This document shows, in pieces, positions 8,800 through 17,936 of a stretch of DNA of 64,000 nt. The stretch's first letter is position 1; each line of letters opens with the position of its first letter. Under the pieces are notes generated by a model. That model ran no database searches. It was not told where the DNA came from and saw only the letters and a program-made list of their open reading frames with translations. The stretch is from Cyclobacteriaceae bacterium. GTDB lineage: Bacteria > Bacteroidota > Bacteroidia > Cytophagales > Cyclobacteriaceae. The stretch spans positions 1 to 64,000 of the forward strand of contig JAFIEV010000013.1 of NCBI GenBank assembly GCA_020832305.1, in the 5' to 3' direction. A program made the position numbers and the translations under genes.

Positions 8800-9471
8800 T
8801 CAGGTACTTTTTATATTATTCAGTGCCTCTTCCATAATCTGAACTCCAGCCGATACCCCAATACGGTCGGCGCCCGCTTCAATCATGGCCTTGGCTATAG
8901 CATAATCGCGTATGCCACCTGATGCTTTAACGCCTACATTACCTGGTAAGGCAGAACGTATCATTCTGATGTGCTCAACTTTGGCGCCTGCCGGGGCAAA
9001 TCCTGTAGAGGTTTTTACAAAATCGGTTCCCGCATCTTTGCACATACGGGTAGCAATCAATATTTCTTCATCGCTGAGATAGGCGGTTTCAATAATCACT
9101 TTCATTAATGCATCCCTTGAGTGAATAAGTTCAGCACATTTGGCAAGCTCCGTTTTAACCCATCCCTTATTGGTTCTGAATGCTGAAAGGTTCATGACAA
9201 TATCCAGTTCATTTGCGCCGTGATCAATGGCCAGGCCTATTTCCTGAAGTTTGTTCTCTGTCAGGTTATAGCCCAGCGGGAAACCTATTACCGTAACCAG
9301 CTGTACATGACTTCTTACAATTTCCCTGTGCACTTTTTTGACCCAGTATGGTGGGACACAGACACCTACAAACTGATGTTCCAAGGCCTCATCGACAAGT
9401 TTTTCTATATCCTTATCAGTTATATTGGGTTTTAAGATCGTATGTTCTATAAATCTGTTAATACTTTGCAT
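8800..9471 (-). CDS. deoC: Deoxyribose-phosphate aldolase
   Basis: 223 residues, the normal length for the short bacterial DeoC form. Catalyses reversible cleavage of 2-deoxyribose 5-phosphate to glyceraldehyde 3-phosphate and acetaldehyde in deoxynucleoside breakdown. Active-site residues are in place: D90 ('ELDIVMN'), Schiff-base lysine K153 in 'DFVKTSTGFAPAGA', and the second lysine K182 in 'GVKASGGIRD'. The TIM-barrel phosphate-binding end 'ADRIGVSAGVQIM' is intact. Cytoplasmic. No other deo genes lie beside it, so it is probably a single-gene unit. Confidence 0.95.
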   Translation of the reverse strand: MQSINRFIEHTILKPNITDKDIEKLVDEALEHQFVGVCVPPYWVKKVHREIVRSHVQLVTVIGFPLGYNLTENKLQEIGLAIDHGANELDIVMNLSAFRTNKGWVKTELAKCAELIHSRDALMKVIIETAYLSDEEILIATRMCKDAGTDFVKTSTGFAPAGAKVEHIRMIRSALPGNVGVKASGGIRDYAIAKAMIEAGADRIGVSAGVQIMEEALNNIKST

Positions 9472-9550
9472 GGTACCTGTCTTTTAACCTAGTATTCAAG
9501 TGTTAAAGATAGAACCAAAAAAGAGTTATAAAAAATGACGCAAGTCATGG

Positions 9551-9940
9551 CTAATGCCAAAGTCCACATTCTTTGCAAAATTTTTTCTTGCCCCTGGCTC
9601 GCTTCTTGGGAGGTCGTTTGTGCCCGAAATAACTGGGATCAGAATATTGTGGTTTTCTTGCCTCACGCTCCAGTTTATCGTATTTCTTTTGATTCTGAAA
9701 CATAAGTTTGTTGAACTCATCAATTTTCTGGTCGTGAAAGTTTTTGGAGGATTTGCGTTTTGATTTACGGGACTTGCTGGAGGCAGCTTCCCTTACCGCA
9801 CTTTTACCTGCGGATTCACCGGGTTGATATGCCGAAGGGGCCCTTCGCGAATCGGGCCTTTCCTGGGCCTGTGTAAATGCAAAAATGCAACACATGCCCG
9901 CTGTGAGCAAAATTTTATAAATCATACGCCTGTTTAACAT
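9551..9940 (-). CDS. Small basic exported hypothetical protein
   Basis: The best start is the ATG at 9940 (MLNRRMIYKILL...) or at 9925 (MIYKILLTAG...), because either gives a clean signal peptide with cleavage near 'FTQA-Q'; a longer in-frame start at 9973 would bury it. The mature part is highly basic with a Ser/Arg/Lys-rich middle ('SSKSRKSKRKSSK'), a short helical Gln/Asn/Lys stretch ('DEFNKLMFQNQKKYDKL') and a Lys/Arg-rich end closing in CKECGLWH, two cysteines two residues apart that could form a disulfide or bind metal. No family recognised. It lies between deoC and metG, same strand. Confidence 0.65.
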   Translation of the reverse strand: MLNRRMIYKILLTAGMCCIFAFTQAQERPDSRRAPSAYQPGESAGKSAVREAASSKSRKSKRKSSKNFHDQKIDEFNKLMFQNQKKYDKLEREARKPQYSDPSYFGHKRPPKKRARGKKKFCKECGLWH

Positions 9941-10035
9941 TGTGCCGTAATGATAACTCATCCATTCCGGCAAAATTGTATAGTCAATACAATAATTGAT
10001 TCACTTGTATTAAATTTTTGTTTTTTAAACAAAAA

Positions 10036-12090
10036 TCAACTGATGATACTGCCATTTCGCACAGCCTTGTCTGGCCTGATAAATACGAGTTTGCCATCAT
10101 GGTCTTCAGCCATAAGTATCATCCCCTTTGATTCTATCCCCATAATTTTTCTGGGTGCCAGGTTGGCCAATACGGTAACTTCCCTGCCAACCACTTCCTC
10201 GGGTTTGTAATATTTTGCGATGCCGCTTACTACAGTTCGCTGGTCTATTCCTGTATCTACCCGTAGTTTCAACAATTTTGATGAGCCTTTTACAGATTCG
10301 GCTTCCAGAATGGTTGCTGTACGAAGATCCATTTTAATGAAATCATCGTAGGTAATGACTTCCTTTTCCGGAACTACCTGAGCCTCGGCAAGTTCATTGC
10401 TTGCCCGGGTGGCCAGGAGTTTTTCTACCTGCTTTTCAATGGCCGCATCATCAATTTTTTCAAATAGTAAACCGGGACTGCCTATCTGTAGGTTTTCTGG
10501 CAAAATTTTATAATCCCCGGCATTCTGCCAGTCCGGCTGCTCCATCGACAGAACAGCTCTTAATTTCTCAGCTGTTTTAGGCAGGAAAGGCTCAGATACT
10601 ATAGCCAGGTTGGCCACCAACTGAAGGGCGAGGTTTAAAATATTACCGGTTCCACCAACATCATCTTTGATCCGCTTCCAGGGTTCGGTGTCTGCCAGGT
10701 ATTTATTCCCTGCCCTGGCAAGATCCATAAAATGAATCAATGCCTCTCTAAATCTGAAGTTTTCAATTGAATTTGCTATTTTTTCAGGACTTTCAGTTAA
10801 GGCCTTAATCAGGGTTTTATCGGCCTCTGAAGGTTCACCGCCAAATGCCGGCACTTTTCCATCGAAATATTTGTGGGTCAGCACTATAGCCCTGTTCACA
10901 AAATTGCCGTAAATGGCTACCAATTCATTATTATTTCGGGCCTGAAAATCTTTCCAGGTAAAATCATTGTCTTTGGTTTCAGGCATATTGCTGCAAAGCG
11001 CATAGCGGAGAACATCTTCTTTGCCCGGAAATTCATCGAGATATTCATGCAGCCAAACAGCCCAATTGCGGGAGGTTGACAATTTATTGCCCTCCAGATT
11101 GAGGAATTCGTTGGCAGGAACATTGTCGGGTAAAATAAACTCTCCATGCGCCTTTAAAACCGTCGGAAAAGTGATACAGTGAAAGACGATATTGTCCTTA
11201 CCGATAAAGTGGATAAGCCGGGTTTTTTCATCCTTCCAGTATAACTCCCAGTCTTTGCCATTTTCCCGGGCCCATTCCCGGGTTGAAGAGATATAACCTA
11301 TTGGCGCGTCAAACCATACGTATAAAACCTTGCCTTCAGCATCGGGAAGCGGCACCTTAATGCCCCAGTCGAGATCGCGCGTCATAGCCCTGGGCAAAAG
11401 GCCATTGTCTATCCACGACTTGCATTGTCCGTATACATTGGGCTTCCATTCGGTATGCTCCTGAAGAATCCATTGGCGCAGCCATTCTTCATATTGATTT
11501 AAAGGCAGATACCAATGTTTGGTTTTTTTCATTACAGGCTTCGAACCCGACAACATAGACCTCGGGCTACCCAATTCAGAAGGGCTGAGGGATGTGCCGC
11601 ATTTTTCACACTGGTCACCGTAGGCTTCTTCATAGCCGCAATTGGGACAAGTGCCCTTTATATATCTGTCGGCCAGAAACTGTCCTGCCACCTCATCGAA
11701 ATACTGTTCGGATTCCTGTTCTTCAAAAACACCGGCATCATACATCTTCTTAAACATACCGGCAGCGGTCTCATGATGCACAGGTGAAGAAGTCCGTGCA
11801 TAGTTGTCGAAACTGATGCCAAAACGGGCAAAAGAATCTTTGATATGGAAGTGATACTGATCGATGACCTGTTCAGGAGTCTTACCCTCGTTTCTTGCCC
11901 TTATGGTAATGGCCACCCCGTGTTCGTCTGATCCGCAAATGAAAATCACATCTCGTTTTCGGGACCGAAGGTAACGTACATATATATCGGCAGGCACATA
12001 AACACCGGCAAGGTGGCCAATGTGAATGGGACCATTGGCATAAGGCAAGGCAGCAGTAACAGTATATCTCTCGAAAATATCTTCCTTCAT
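10036..12090 (-). CDS. metG: Methionyl-tRNA synthetase
   Basis: 684 residues: class I catalytic domain with HIGH at 23-26 ('PIHIGHLAG'), a four-cysteine zinc knuckle C148/C151/C161/C164, the KMSKS-equivalent '[10 protein letters not shown]' near 334-343 (KLSTS, a common variant), an alpha-helical anticodon-binding domain, and a C-terminal EMAP/Trbp111-type tRNA-binding domain (about 580-684, '[15 protein letters not shown]', '[16 protein letters not shown]'). Charges initiator and elongator tRNA-Met. The tRNA-binding domain that some bacteria lack is present here. Expressed alone; a TATCTTTG box lies just before the start. Confidence 0.97.
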   Translation of the reverse strand: MKEDIFERYTVTAALPYANGPIHIGHLAGVYVPADIYVRYLRSRKRDVIFICGSDEHGVAITIRARNEGKTPEQVIDQYHFHIKDSFARFGISFDNYARTSSPVHHETAAGMFKKMYDAGVFEEQESEQYFDEVAGQFLADRYIKGTCPNCGYEEAYGDQCEKCGTSLSPSELGSPRSMLSGSKPVMKKTKHWYLPLNQYEEWLRQWILQEHTEWKPNVYGQCKSWIDNGLLPRAMTRDLDWGIKVPLPDAEGKVLYVWFDAPIGYISSTREWARENGKDWELYWKDEKTRLIHFIGKDNIVFHCITFPTVLKAHGEFILPDNVPANEFLNLEGNKLSTSRNWAVWLHEYLDEFPGKEDVLRYALCSNMPETKDNDFTWKDFQARNNNELVAIYGNFVNRAIVLTHKYFDGKVPAFGGEPSEADKTLIKALTESPEKIANSIENFRFREALIHFMDLARAGNKYLADTEPWKRIKDDVGGTGNILNLALQLVANLAIVSEPFLPKTAEKLRAVLSMEQPDWQNAGDYKILPENLQIGSPGLLFEKIDDAAIEKQVEKLLATRASNELAEAQVVPEKEVITYDDFIKMDLRTATILEAESVKGSSKLLKLRVDTGIDQRTVVSGIAKYYKPEEVVGREVTVLANLAPRKIMGIESKGMILMAEDHDGKLVFIRPDKAVRNGSIIS

Positions 12091-12400
12091 GTTCTATGGG
12101 TAAAATTTGCACAAAGATAGAAATTATCGTTTATAATAAACCACTGGCACATTTAATAGTCGGCCATTGCGCATTGTGGACTTATTTCTACATGGCTAAA
12201 GTAGTTCCACATTTTAAGCCTTGTAGGGCTTTGAAATTTTTTCAACAGATTTCGTTATTGTTATATTATTTCGCTTGCAACAGATATTTTTTATTCCAAA
12301 CCGGTTATTTTTTTTAATTTTATATGCATTAACCAGAAATAGGCACATTTTCTGCACTTTCAGGGTGTTGATATTTTTATAACACAATTTGAATTAAAAT
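12091..12400. other. Divergent intergenic region metG / P-type ATPase
   Basis: 310 bases, AT-rich. It should hold the promoters for metG (minus) and the ATPase (plus). A 73-codon plus-strand frame from 12096 has an unlikely Cys/Phe/Tyr-rich translation and is taken as chance. A single TGCAACA half-site occurs near 12257-12263, resembling half of the 17908-17924 palindrome but without its partner. AAGCC/GGCTT around 12218-12233 could make a weak hairpin. Confidence 0.5.
12112..12119 (-). promoter_or_regulatory. Candidate -7 element for metG
   Basis: On the minus strand this reads TATCTTTG, matching TAnnTTTG, 22 bases before the metG start codon. No TTG at 17-23 bases upstream, so support is partial. 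Confidence 0.4.
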
Positions 12401-15094
12401 ATGGATAAGCATACAAAGGACAACAAAAGCCATCATTGGCACGCCATGAAGGCAGATGAAGCATTGGAAGTGCTGGATGTGAAAGTAAAAGAAGGCCTTG
12501 ACAACAATGAAGCCACAAAAAGGCTGGATGAATATGGAAAAAATGAAATCCCAAAGGGCAAAAGCCGAAGTGCCTGGATGCGGCTGCTAATGCAATTTCA
12601 CAATGTATTAATATACATTCTGATTATCGCGGCTGTGATTACGGCTTTACTCGATCATTGGATTGATACCTGGGTGATCCTTGCAGTAATTTTAATCAAT
12701 GCCATTATAGGCTTCGTTCAGGAAGGAAAAGCCGAAAAAGCGCTGGAAAGCATACGCAATATGCTATCGCTTGATGCCGTAGTGACCAGAAACGGAGAAA
12801 GAAAAACCATTGAGGCTGAAAATCTGGTGCCTGGTGACATTGTACATCTGAAATCAGGCGATAAAATACCTGCTGATCTGAGGTTAATACAAACCAGAGA
12901 TTTACGGGTAGAAGAGTCACCCCTTACCGGTGAATCTACCTCAGTTGATAAAATCACTGATCCGGTAGATAAAGAAGCCATTATCGGAGACCGGTTGAGT
13001 ATGGCGTTTTCAGGGACGGTAGTCAATTACGGAAAAGCCACAGGCGTAGTGATTGCTACAGGCGCAGATACCGAAATTGGCAAGATCAACCAGATGATTT
13101 CAAATGTGGTAAAAATCACTACGCCCCTGATTCAGCAAATCGAAAAATTCGGGAAGTGGCTTTCTGTCATCATCTTAGGCATAACCGGGGCTTTTTTCGC
13201 ATTCGGATATTTTTTAAGGGATTATCTGATGGATGAATTATTCCTTGCAGCCATAGGGCTTATCGTTGCTTCTATACCGGAGGGGCTTCCGGCCATCATG
13301 ACCATAACCCTGGCCATTGGCGTGCAACGTATGGCACAGCGCAATGCAATCGTCCGTCGTTTACCCTCAGTAGAAACCCTTGGCGCTGTTAATGTGATCT
13401 GCTCTGATAAAACCGGCACCCTTACACGCAATGAGATGACTGCCAAAACCATCATCACAGCCGAAAACCATTATAGCATAGAAGGTACCGGCTATGAACC
13501 GGAAGGCAATATTATGATCGATGATCAAAAGATCGAGCCCGAAAATGATAAAGTATTATGGCAATTATTGAAAAGCATAAGGGCCAGCAACTATGCTGAA
13601 ATCAGCAAGGACGACAGCGGCCAATGGAAGCTCACCGGAACTCCCACCGAAGGTGCCCTGCTTACCCTTTCCTATAAAGCCGGATTGAAGGATTTTAAAC
13701 CCGAAAGAAAAGACAGCATCCCTTTCGAATCTGATCATAAATACACAGCTACTCTTAACGACGTGGAAGGCGACATGTTTGTGTTTTTAACAGGTGCTCC
13801 GGAGCGGCTGCTCGATATGTGCGACAAACAACTTAGCAGTAAAGGAGAAGATGCATTGGATCGTGACTTCTGGGATGAAAAAATGGAATTGGTGGCTGCC
13901 AAAGGTCAGCGACTGCTGGGCGTTGCATTTAAAAAAGACGAAAGTGGCCGTAAAGAAATTACCCGTGACAGCCTTGAAAAAAACAAGACATTTCTCGGTG
14001 TCATCGGAATAATTGATCCACCAAGGGCAGAAGCCATCAGAGCAATTGAAGAATGTAAGGAGGCGGGTGTCAAGGTAAAAATGATCACCGGCGATCATGC
14101 CATCACCGCAAAAGCTATAGGTAAAGAAATTGGCATTGGAGATGGTGAAAAGGTGATGAGCGGCCAGGAGCTGGAAAAGATGAGCGAAGAAGAGCTTCGC
14201 AAGATTGTTAATGAATATGATGTATACGCCCGTACAAGCCCCGAACATAAGCTCAGGCTGGTGGAAGCACTTCAGGCAAATGGAAAATTATGTGCCATGA
14301 CAGGCGATGGTGTCAACGATGCTCCGGCCTTAAAAAAAGCCAATATTGGCATTGCCATGGGCATCAAAGGCACAGAAGTGACTAAAGATGCCTCAGAAAT
14401 GGTACTGGCCGATGACAATTTCGCCTCCATAGTTAATGCCATAGAAGAAGGGCGCACAGTATACGATAATATCAGGAAAGCATTGCTTTTTATTCTTCCC
14501 ACCAATGGAGCCGAAGCTTTGGTACTCATGTCGGCCATCCTGCTGGGAATGGCTATGCCTATTACTCCTGCACAGATTCTTTGGGTAAATATGGTAACAG
14601 CCGTAACCCTGGCACTGGCCATCTCCTTTGAACCAATGGAAGAAAATGTCATGAAGCTTCCGCCCAGAAGTTCAGATCAACCGATTTTAGGTAAAATGTT
14701 TTTATGGAGGATAAGCTTTGTTTCCATTTTAATAGGCGCTTTCACCTTACTGATATTCAAATACTTTATGTCACAGGGAGCTGATGAAGCCCTGGCACGT
14801 ACAATTGCCGTAAATACCCTGGTGGCCAGCCAGTTGTTTTATCTTTTTAACTGTCGCAAAATAAAACTCCCAAGCGTAGGCAAATCGTTTTTCAATAATC
14901 CTTATGCTTTCTGGGCCGCAGGAGGACTTATATTGCTGCAAATGGGTTTTGTATACCTCCCTTTTATGAATACGTTCTTTGAAACCCAGGCGATAAAAGC
15001 GGGTCTGTGGTTGTACCCCTTAGCTGCCGGAGCTTTGGTTTTTTTGATTGTCGAACTGGAAAAATTTATCATTACCAAAATCCAGGCAGACTAA
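12401..15094 (+). CDS. Cation-transporting P-type ATPase (type II, Ca/monovalent-like)
   Basis: 897 residues with all P2-type ATPase parts: N-terminal cation_ATPase_N region, M1-M2 (about 68-107), actuator domain with 'SPLTGEST' (173-180), M4 'SIPEGLPAIM' (291-300) that holds the ion site, phosphorylated D336 in 'SDKTGTLTRNEM', nucleotide-binding domain, hinge 'GDGVNDAPALKKA', and six C-terminal spans with 'NMVTAVTLALAISFEP' in M6. PEGLP in M4 suits calcium or related cations, but M6 differs from the SERCA consensus, so the ion (Ca, Na or Mn) is open. Inner membrane efflux pump. A second related pump is at 23532-26234. Confidence 0.9.
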   Translation: MDKHTKDNKSHHWHAMKADEALEVLDVKVKEGLDNNEATKRLDEYGKNEIPKGKSRSAWMRLLMQFHNVLIYILIIAAVITALLDHWIDTWVILAVILINAIIGFVQEGKAEKALESIRNMLSLDAVVTRNGERKTIEAENLVPGDIVHLKSGDKIPADLRLIQTRDLRVEESPLTGESTSVDKITDPVDKEAIIGDRLSMAFSGTVVNYGKATGVVIATGADTEIGKINQMISNVVKITTPLIQQIEKFGKWLSVIILGITGAFFAFGYFLRDYLMDELFLAAIGLIVASIPEGLPAIMTITLAIGVQRMAQRNAIVRRLPSVETLGAVNVICSDKTGTLTRNEMTAKTIITAENHYSIEGTGYEPEGNIMIDDQKIEPENDKVLWQLLKSIRASNYAEISKDDSGQWKLTGTPTEGALLTLSYKAGLKDFKPERKDSIPFESDHKYTATLNDVEGDMFVFLTGAPERLLDMCDKQLSSKGEDALDRDFWDEKMELVAAKGQRLLGVAFKKDESGRKEITRDSLEKNKTFLGVIGIIDPPRAEAIRAIEECKEAGVKVKMITGDHAITAKAIGKEIGIGDGEKVMSGQELEKMSEEELRKIVNEYDVYARTSPEHKLRLVEALQANGKLCAMTGDGVNDAPALKKANIGIAMGIKGTEVTKDASEMVLADDNFASIVNAIEEGRTVYDNIRKALLFILPTNGAEALVLMSAILLGMAMPITPAQILWVNMVTAVTLALAISFEPMEENVMKLPPRSSDQPILGKMFLWRISFVSILIGAFTLLIFKYFMSQGADEALARTIAVNTLVASQLFYLFNCRKIKLPSVGKSFFNNPYAFWAAGGLILLQMGFVYLPFMNTFFETQAIKAGLWLYPLAAGALVFLIVELEKFIITKIQAD

Positions 15095-15106
15095 AGCAAG
15101 GATGAT

Positions 15107-15146
15107 GTAAGCTAACCGGTAGCTGCATAAGGCCCGGTTATCTTAC
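15107..15146. terminator. Hairpin between convergent genes
   Basis: GTAAG-C-TAACCGG (15107-15119) pairs with CCGGTTA-T-CTTAC (15134-15146), 12 pairs interrupted by one C/T mismatch, loop of 14. It lies in the gap between the plus-strand ATPase and the minus-strand cytochrome peroxidase, overlapping the latter's last codons. No long T-tract follows, so termination strength is uncertain. Confidence 0.45.
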
Positions 15147-16358
15147 ACTGCCATCCTGTAAGTCAGAAGGCCGGCTGTAACTGGGATCACTCAGCATTTC
15201 ATGATCGGTGAGGGTGAGCAAAAATGCCTTCAGGTCATCTTTCATTTGCTGCGACATCTGCACTCCGCCTTCCCTTACATATTTCATCAGGGGATGTACA
15301 TAATCTGAATATACCACACCGGAACTGTAATGTTCAATAACTTCATCGAGGTTTTTAAATCGGCCATCATGCATAAATGGCGCCCCAACCTCCACATTGA
15401 TCAGTGAAGGAGCCCGGTATGCGCCCCTGTCCATTGGATTACCGGTTACAGAATACCGGTCGAGCGGATCGTTAAACTCTGTATCTTTAGCGTTGTTGAA
15501 AAATTCCAGCGTGGTCATCATGGCTGTACCCGCATGGCAATGAAAACAGTCTGCATCTTCTGAAAAGAAAAGATCGTGCCCCCGAAGCTCCTGGGTTGTA
15601 AGTTCAACTTCGCTGCGCAGATATTTGTGAAACTTAGATCTGTAAGAAATGATAGACCTCACAAACTGTGCGATCGCTTTATTGATCCTTTCCATGTTCA
15701 CCTCTTCTGTGCCAAATGCCGCCTTAAACATGGGGGGATATATCGGTATGGAGGAAATGGTATTGACGGTTTTTTCAATACTGCCATTGATCTCGTCCCT
15801 TGCTACAACTGTCATCCATACTATAGATTCAATATTTTTGTGATGAAACTCCGGGCTGGCCGGTACGCCATGGCTGGCAGAACCCAGCCGGGTGTTTCTT
15901 TCATGAATATAACCGTTCCAGAAATAACCATTTTGGTTATACACCGCATTGGTGAGCGCGAGCGCAAAATTATGAGTCCTTTTTCCTTCAGGATATTCTG
16001 CATCAGGTATACCATGCGGATGGCCACCCGGGAAGCGCGGATGGTCAATCCCGGTTTTAAATCCTTTCTCCTGAACGTGGCATGTGGCACAACTCATGAG
16101 CGAATCGGGATGCGTACGCCCTGATAAACGGCCATCATAAAACAAATACCTTCCCAGCTTAATGCCCTCTTCTGTCATGGGATTATCCGAAGGAATATTT
16201 AATCGCGTTGGAAAAAACGGAATTTCAGGTATGGTATATGGTGTTGGACGAAAACCCAGGTTATCATCCGGAAGGGGATCAGATTCGGTACAAGCCGAAA
16301 TAAATACCGAGGATGCAAAAAGGGATAATACCGAAAATATCAACAAAAAATTTTTCAT
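15138..16358 (-). CDS. Di-haem MauG/MbnH-like cytochrome c peroxidase family lipoprotein
   Basis: 406 residues. The N-terminus has a lipoprotein-type signal (...SVFISAC, lipid Cys C23), so it is probably anchored on the periplasmic or outer-membrane side. Two c-type haem sites: C90-A-T-C93-H94 and C271-F-H-C274-H275. Near the C-terminus 'APFMHDGRFKNLDEVIEHY' matches the MHDGR region of the MauG/CCP family. The gene is directly downstream (10 bases) of an MbnP-family gene, the partnership seen for MbnH, which in methanotrophs uses its two haems to oxidise a Trp of MbnP to kynurenine. I infer that role here over plain hydrogen peroxide removal because of the pairing; the peroxidase alternative remains. 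Confidence 0.88.
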   Translation of the reverse strand: MKNFLLIFSVLSLFASSVFISACTESDPLPDDNLGFRPTPYTIPEIPFFPTRLNIPSDNPMTEEGIKLGRYLFYDGRLSGRTHPDSLMSCATCHVQEKGFKTGIDHPRFPGGHPHGIPDAEYPEGKRTHNFALALTNAVYNQNGYFWNGYIHERNTRLGSASHGVPASPEFHHKNIESIVWMTVVARDEINGSIEKTVNTISSIPIYPPMFKAAFGTEEVNMERINKAIAQFVRSIISYRSKFHKYLRSEVELTTQELRGHDLFFSEDADCFHCHAGTAMMTTLEFFNNAKDTEFNDPLDRYSVTGNPMDRGAYRAPSLINVEVGAPFMHDGRFKNLDEVIEHYSSGVVYSDYVHPLMKYVREGGVQMSQQMKDDLKAFLLTLTDHEMLSDPSYSRPSDLQDGSVR

Positions 16359-16368
16359 AATCTATGAA

Positions 16369-17187
16369 CTAAGGTTGCAGACCGGCTGAGGGATCTAATA
16401 CAAAAACATCGGCTTTACCGTTGGCAGAGGCCTTTCCCATCGCCTCCTGCCCTTTCATAATATGACTGCCGTACACATTGTGATCGTAGATAAAGGGGTT
16501 TTTAAACCAGTTTTCTATTTGCATAACCAAACCCAGCCGATTGACACCTGAATTGATGGCTATGGGCTGTGACTCCAGAATTACTTCAAACCAGTTTTGG
16601 ACAAATTCCACCACTACTTCCTGCTCATTGTAAATTTGTCCGACGCCTAAATGAAAATTAAATGGCCTTCGCTGTGACTGTGTATCACGCCAGTAACCAT
16701 TGAGCTTCATATAGTGGTAACCTCCCTGTGCTCCTCCCATGTGCATCGGCCAAATCATATTAGATTCAGGCGGATTGCTGAACATTAAAGGTGCATTTCT
16801 TTCACCCCTGATGCCAAAAATAAAAGAAATTCCCTTGTAGGTACCGGGCATAATTTCATCCGGCATGATATGTTGTAAGGTAGATGGCAGATTTGTATCA
16901 ATATAATGAAAAGGGTTTGTCGCGCTTAACTCCAGCCTGGAACCATCCTGCCGGATTAATGAAACTTCAGAAACAAACCACTGTACTTCGGTAACTTCAT
17001 AGTGATTCCCCGCGGCATTGATGTATCGCATATCATTAAGTACCAAATCTGCTCCATCGACCTTATGCAGAAAGCTCAGCTCAAGGGTACCTCCGGCCAC
17101 TGGATCGTCATTTGTACAGCCACTGTAAAATAATACTGTCAAAAGTAAGACGACTAAAATAAATGCATGCGCTTGATTTGTTTTCAT
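16369..17187 (-). CDS. MbnP-family copper-binding-type lipoprotein
   Basis: 272 residues with a lipoprotein signal (...VLFYSGC, C24). Family features seen: start of the domain 'GTLELSFLHKVDG' (33-45), 'YEVTEVQWFVSEVSLI' (63-78), and the signature 'NMIWPMHMGGAQGGYHYM' (143-160) followed by 'KLNGYW' (161-166). W146, W166, H149, H158 and Met144/148/150/160 are candidates for the oxidised Trp and for metal ligands. In the known pair, kynurenine formation by MbnH creates a high-affinity copper site in MbnP. No methanobactin precursor is visible nearby, so the pair probably serves general copper handling. First gene of a probable two-gene operon. Confidence 0.85.
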   Translation of the reverse strand: MKTNQAHAFILVVLLLTVLFYSGCTNDDPVAGGTLELSFLHKVDGADLVLNDMRYINAAGNHYEVTEVQWFVSEVSLIRQDGSRLELSATNPFHYIDTNLPSTLQHIMPDEIMPGTYKGISFIFGIRGERNAPLMFSNPPESNMIWPMHMGGAQGGYHYMKLNGYWRDTQSQRRPFNFHLGVGQIYNEQEVVVEFVQNWFEVILESQPIAINSGVNRLGLVMQIENWFKNPFIYDHNVYGSHIMKGQEAMGKASANGKADVFVLDPSAGLQP

Positions 17188-17253
17188 AACCTGAGAAAAA
17201 GAATTCCTGAAATTCCGAAAAATGACATTTGTTTAATGTTGATAAAAAATTAA

Positions 17254-17273
17254 GGCAATAATTCAATATTGCC
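17254..17273. repeat. Inverted repeat GGCAATA-N6-TATTGCC
   Basis: Perfect 7-bp arms (17254-17260, 17267-17273) separated by ATTCAA, 66 bases upstream of the MbnP start. The symmetry fits a dimeric regulator site in the promoter region of mbnP-mbnH; it differs from the ATGCAACA palindrome further upstream. Only position and symmetry support this. Confidence 0.4.
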
Positions 17274-17412
17274 CGCTATCTTATTAACAGACTTAGCGAT
17301 CAAAAAATTCTGAGAAGTATGAAAAAAAATGTCGCATAGACAACAAACACACCTAAACTACCTTAAAGTGCTATGGCAATTCAAATTGGTTCAGGCATAA
17401 TTCAATTGTGTA

Positions 17413-17856
17413 CTACAGATTTTTAGTTTGAGTTTCTATTTCGAGTAGCTCATCAAGTAAAAATTTCTGTAATTCCTTATGCTGCAAAGGTGTTAATCCC
17501 GGAGCGGGTTTATGATGATGATGGTGGTGACCATGGTCATGGTCGTGGTCGTGGTCATGATCGCACTCTTCTTCAAAGCCCGGTACTTCAACAAACTGGT
17601 GGTCCCACTCTGTTAATTTATGCTTAATTTCATCAATTCGCAGTTTGGCCAGGCTGTCACCTTCTTCAAGACCTGCAGCAAGATTATTGAGAGAGGACTG
17701 TAAAGAATTGCGCAAGGCGGCTGCTTCGGTGTGATATTCATAAGCTTCATAAAGCAGAGGATCCTTATCTTTCTTCCCCTGGCAATAGCTCAAAACAAAA
17801 CACAGTCCAACTAATAACAATGGAAACTGCATCACTAAATTCTTTATTGTCTTCAT
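17413..17856 (-). CDS. Histidine-rich putative lipoprotein (metal-binding)
   Basis: The start at 17856 is chosen because AAAAAGGTG stands about 9 bases upstream and the product then opens with a signal peptide (MKTIKNLVMQF...); a longer frame from 17877 lacks this. 147 residues. The signal ends ...FVLSYC-QGKKDKD, a loose lipobox. The middle is a charged helical stretch (Leu/Asn/Glu/Lys). From about residue 105 comes an Asp-His alternation then a His run ('CDHDHDHDHDHGHHHHHH', about 14 Asp/His pairs and His in all), followed by Pro-rich linker and a helical tail. Such runs bind zinc, nickel or copper. It diverges from a ZIP transporter over an 80-base gap with a shared palindrome, which points to zinc scavenging or storage. 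Confidence 0.82.
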   Translation of the reverse strand: MKTIKNLVMQFPLLLVGLCFVLSYCQGKKDKDPLLYEAYEYHTEAAALRNSLQSSLNNLAAGLEEGDSLAKLRIDEIKHKLTEWDHQFVEVPGFEEECDHDHDHDHDHGHHHHHHKPAPGLTPLQHKELQKFLLDELLEIETQTKNL

Positions 17857-17882
17857 GTTCGAATCACCTTTTTGCATTACAA

Positions 17883-17913
17883 CAAAAATATCTATAATTT
17901 ATTTTTTATGCAA
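17883..17913 (-). promoter_or_regulatory. Promoter of the His-rich lipoprotein
   Basis: Minus strand TTG (17913-17911), 20-base spacer, then TATTTTTG (17890-17883): matches the Flavobacterium/Bacteroidota pattern TTG-N17-23-TAnnTTTG. The -33 TTG sits inside the left arm of the 17908-17924 palindrome, so a bound repressor would block it. Start codon follows 27 bases later. Confidence 0.6.
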
Positions 17914-17924
17914 CATTGTTGCAT
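17908..17924. promoter_or_regulatory. Perfect 17-bp palindrome, candidate Zur/Fur-family operator
   Basis: ATGCAACA-T-TGTTGCAT: two 8-base arms around one central T, no mismatch. It lies between the divergent His-rich lipoprotein and ZIP transporter genes, overlaps the -33 element of the former and ends 12 bases before the ATG of the latter. Short symmetric AT-rich sites with a one-base centre are typical of Fur-family metalloregulators (Zur, Fur, PerR). The regulator identity is inferred from the regulated genes, not from a known consensus that I can quote. Confidence 0.65.
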
Positions 17925-17936
17925 TTAATTTGCGCT

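Noticed and set aside
12096-12317. 73-codon plus-strand frame between metG and the ATPase
   Set aside because: Odd residue composition, no ribosome binding site, lies where two divergent promoters are needed.
15576-16124. 182-codon plus-strand frame opposite the MbnH-like gene
   Set aside because: Antisense shadow; the minus strand has both haem motifs in frame.
17413-17856. His-rich stretch as a his leader peptide
   Set aside because: It lies inside a 147-residue lipoprotein with a signal peptide, far from any his gene; its role is better explained by metal binding.
17848-17875. GTTCGAATC string, like a tRNA T-loop
   Set aside because: No acceptor or anticodon stems can be drawn around it; it is the leader of the His-rich lipoprotein gene.
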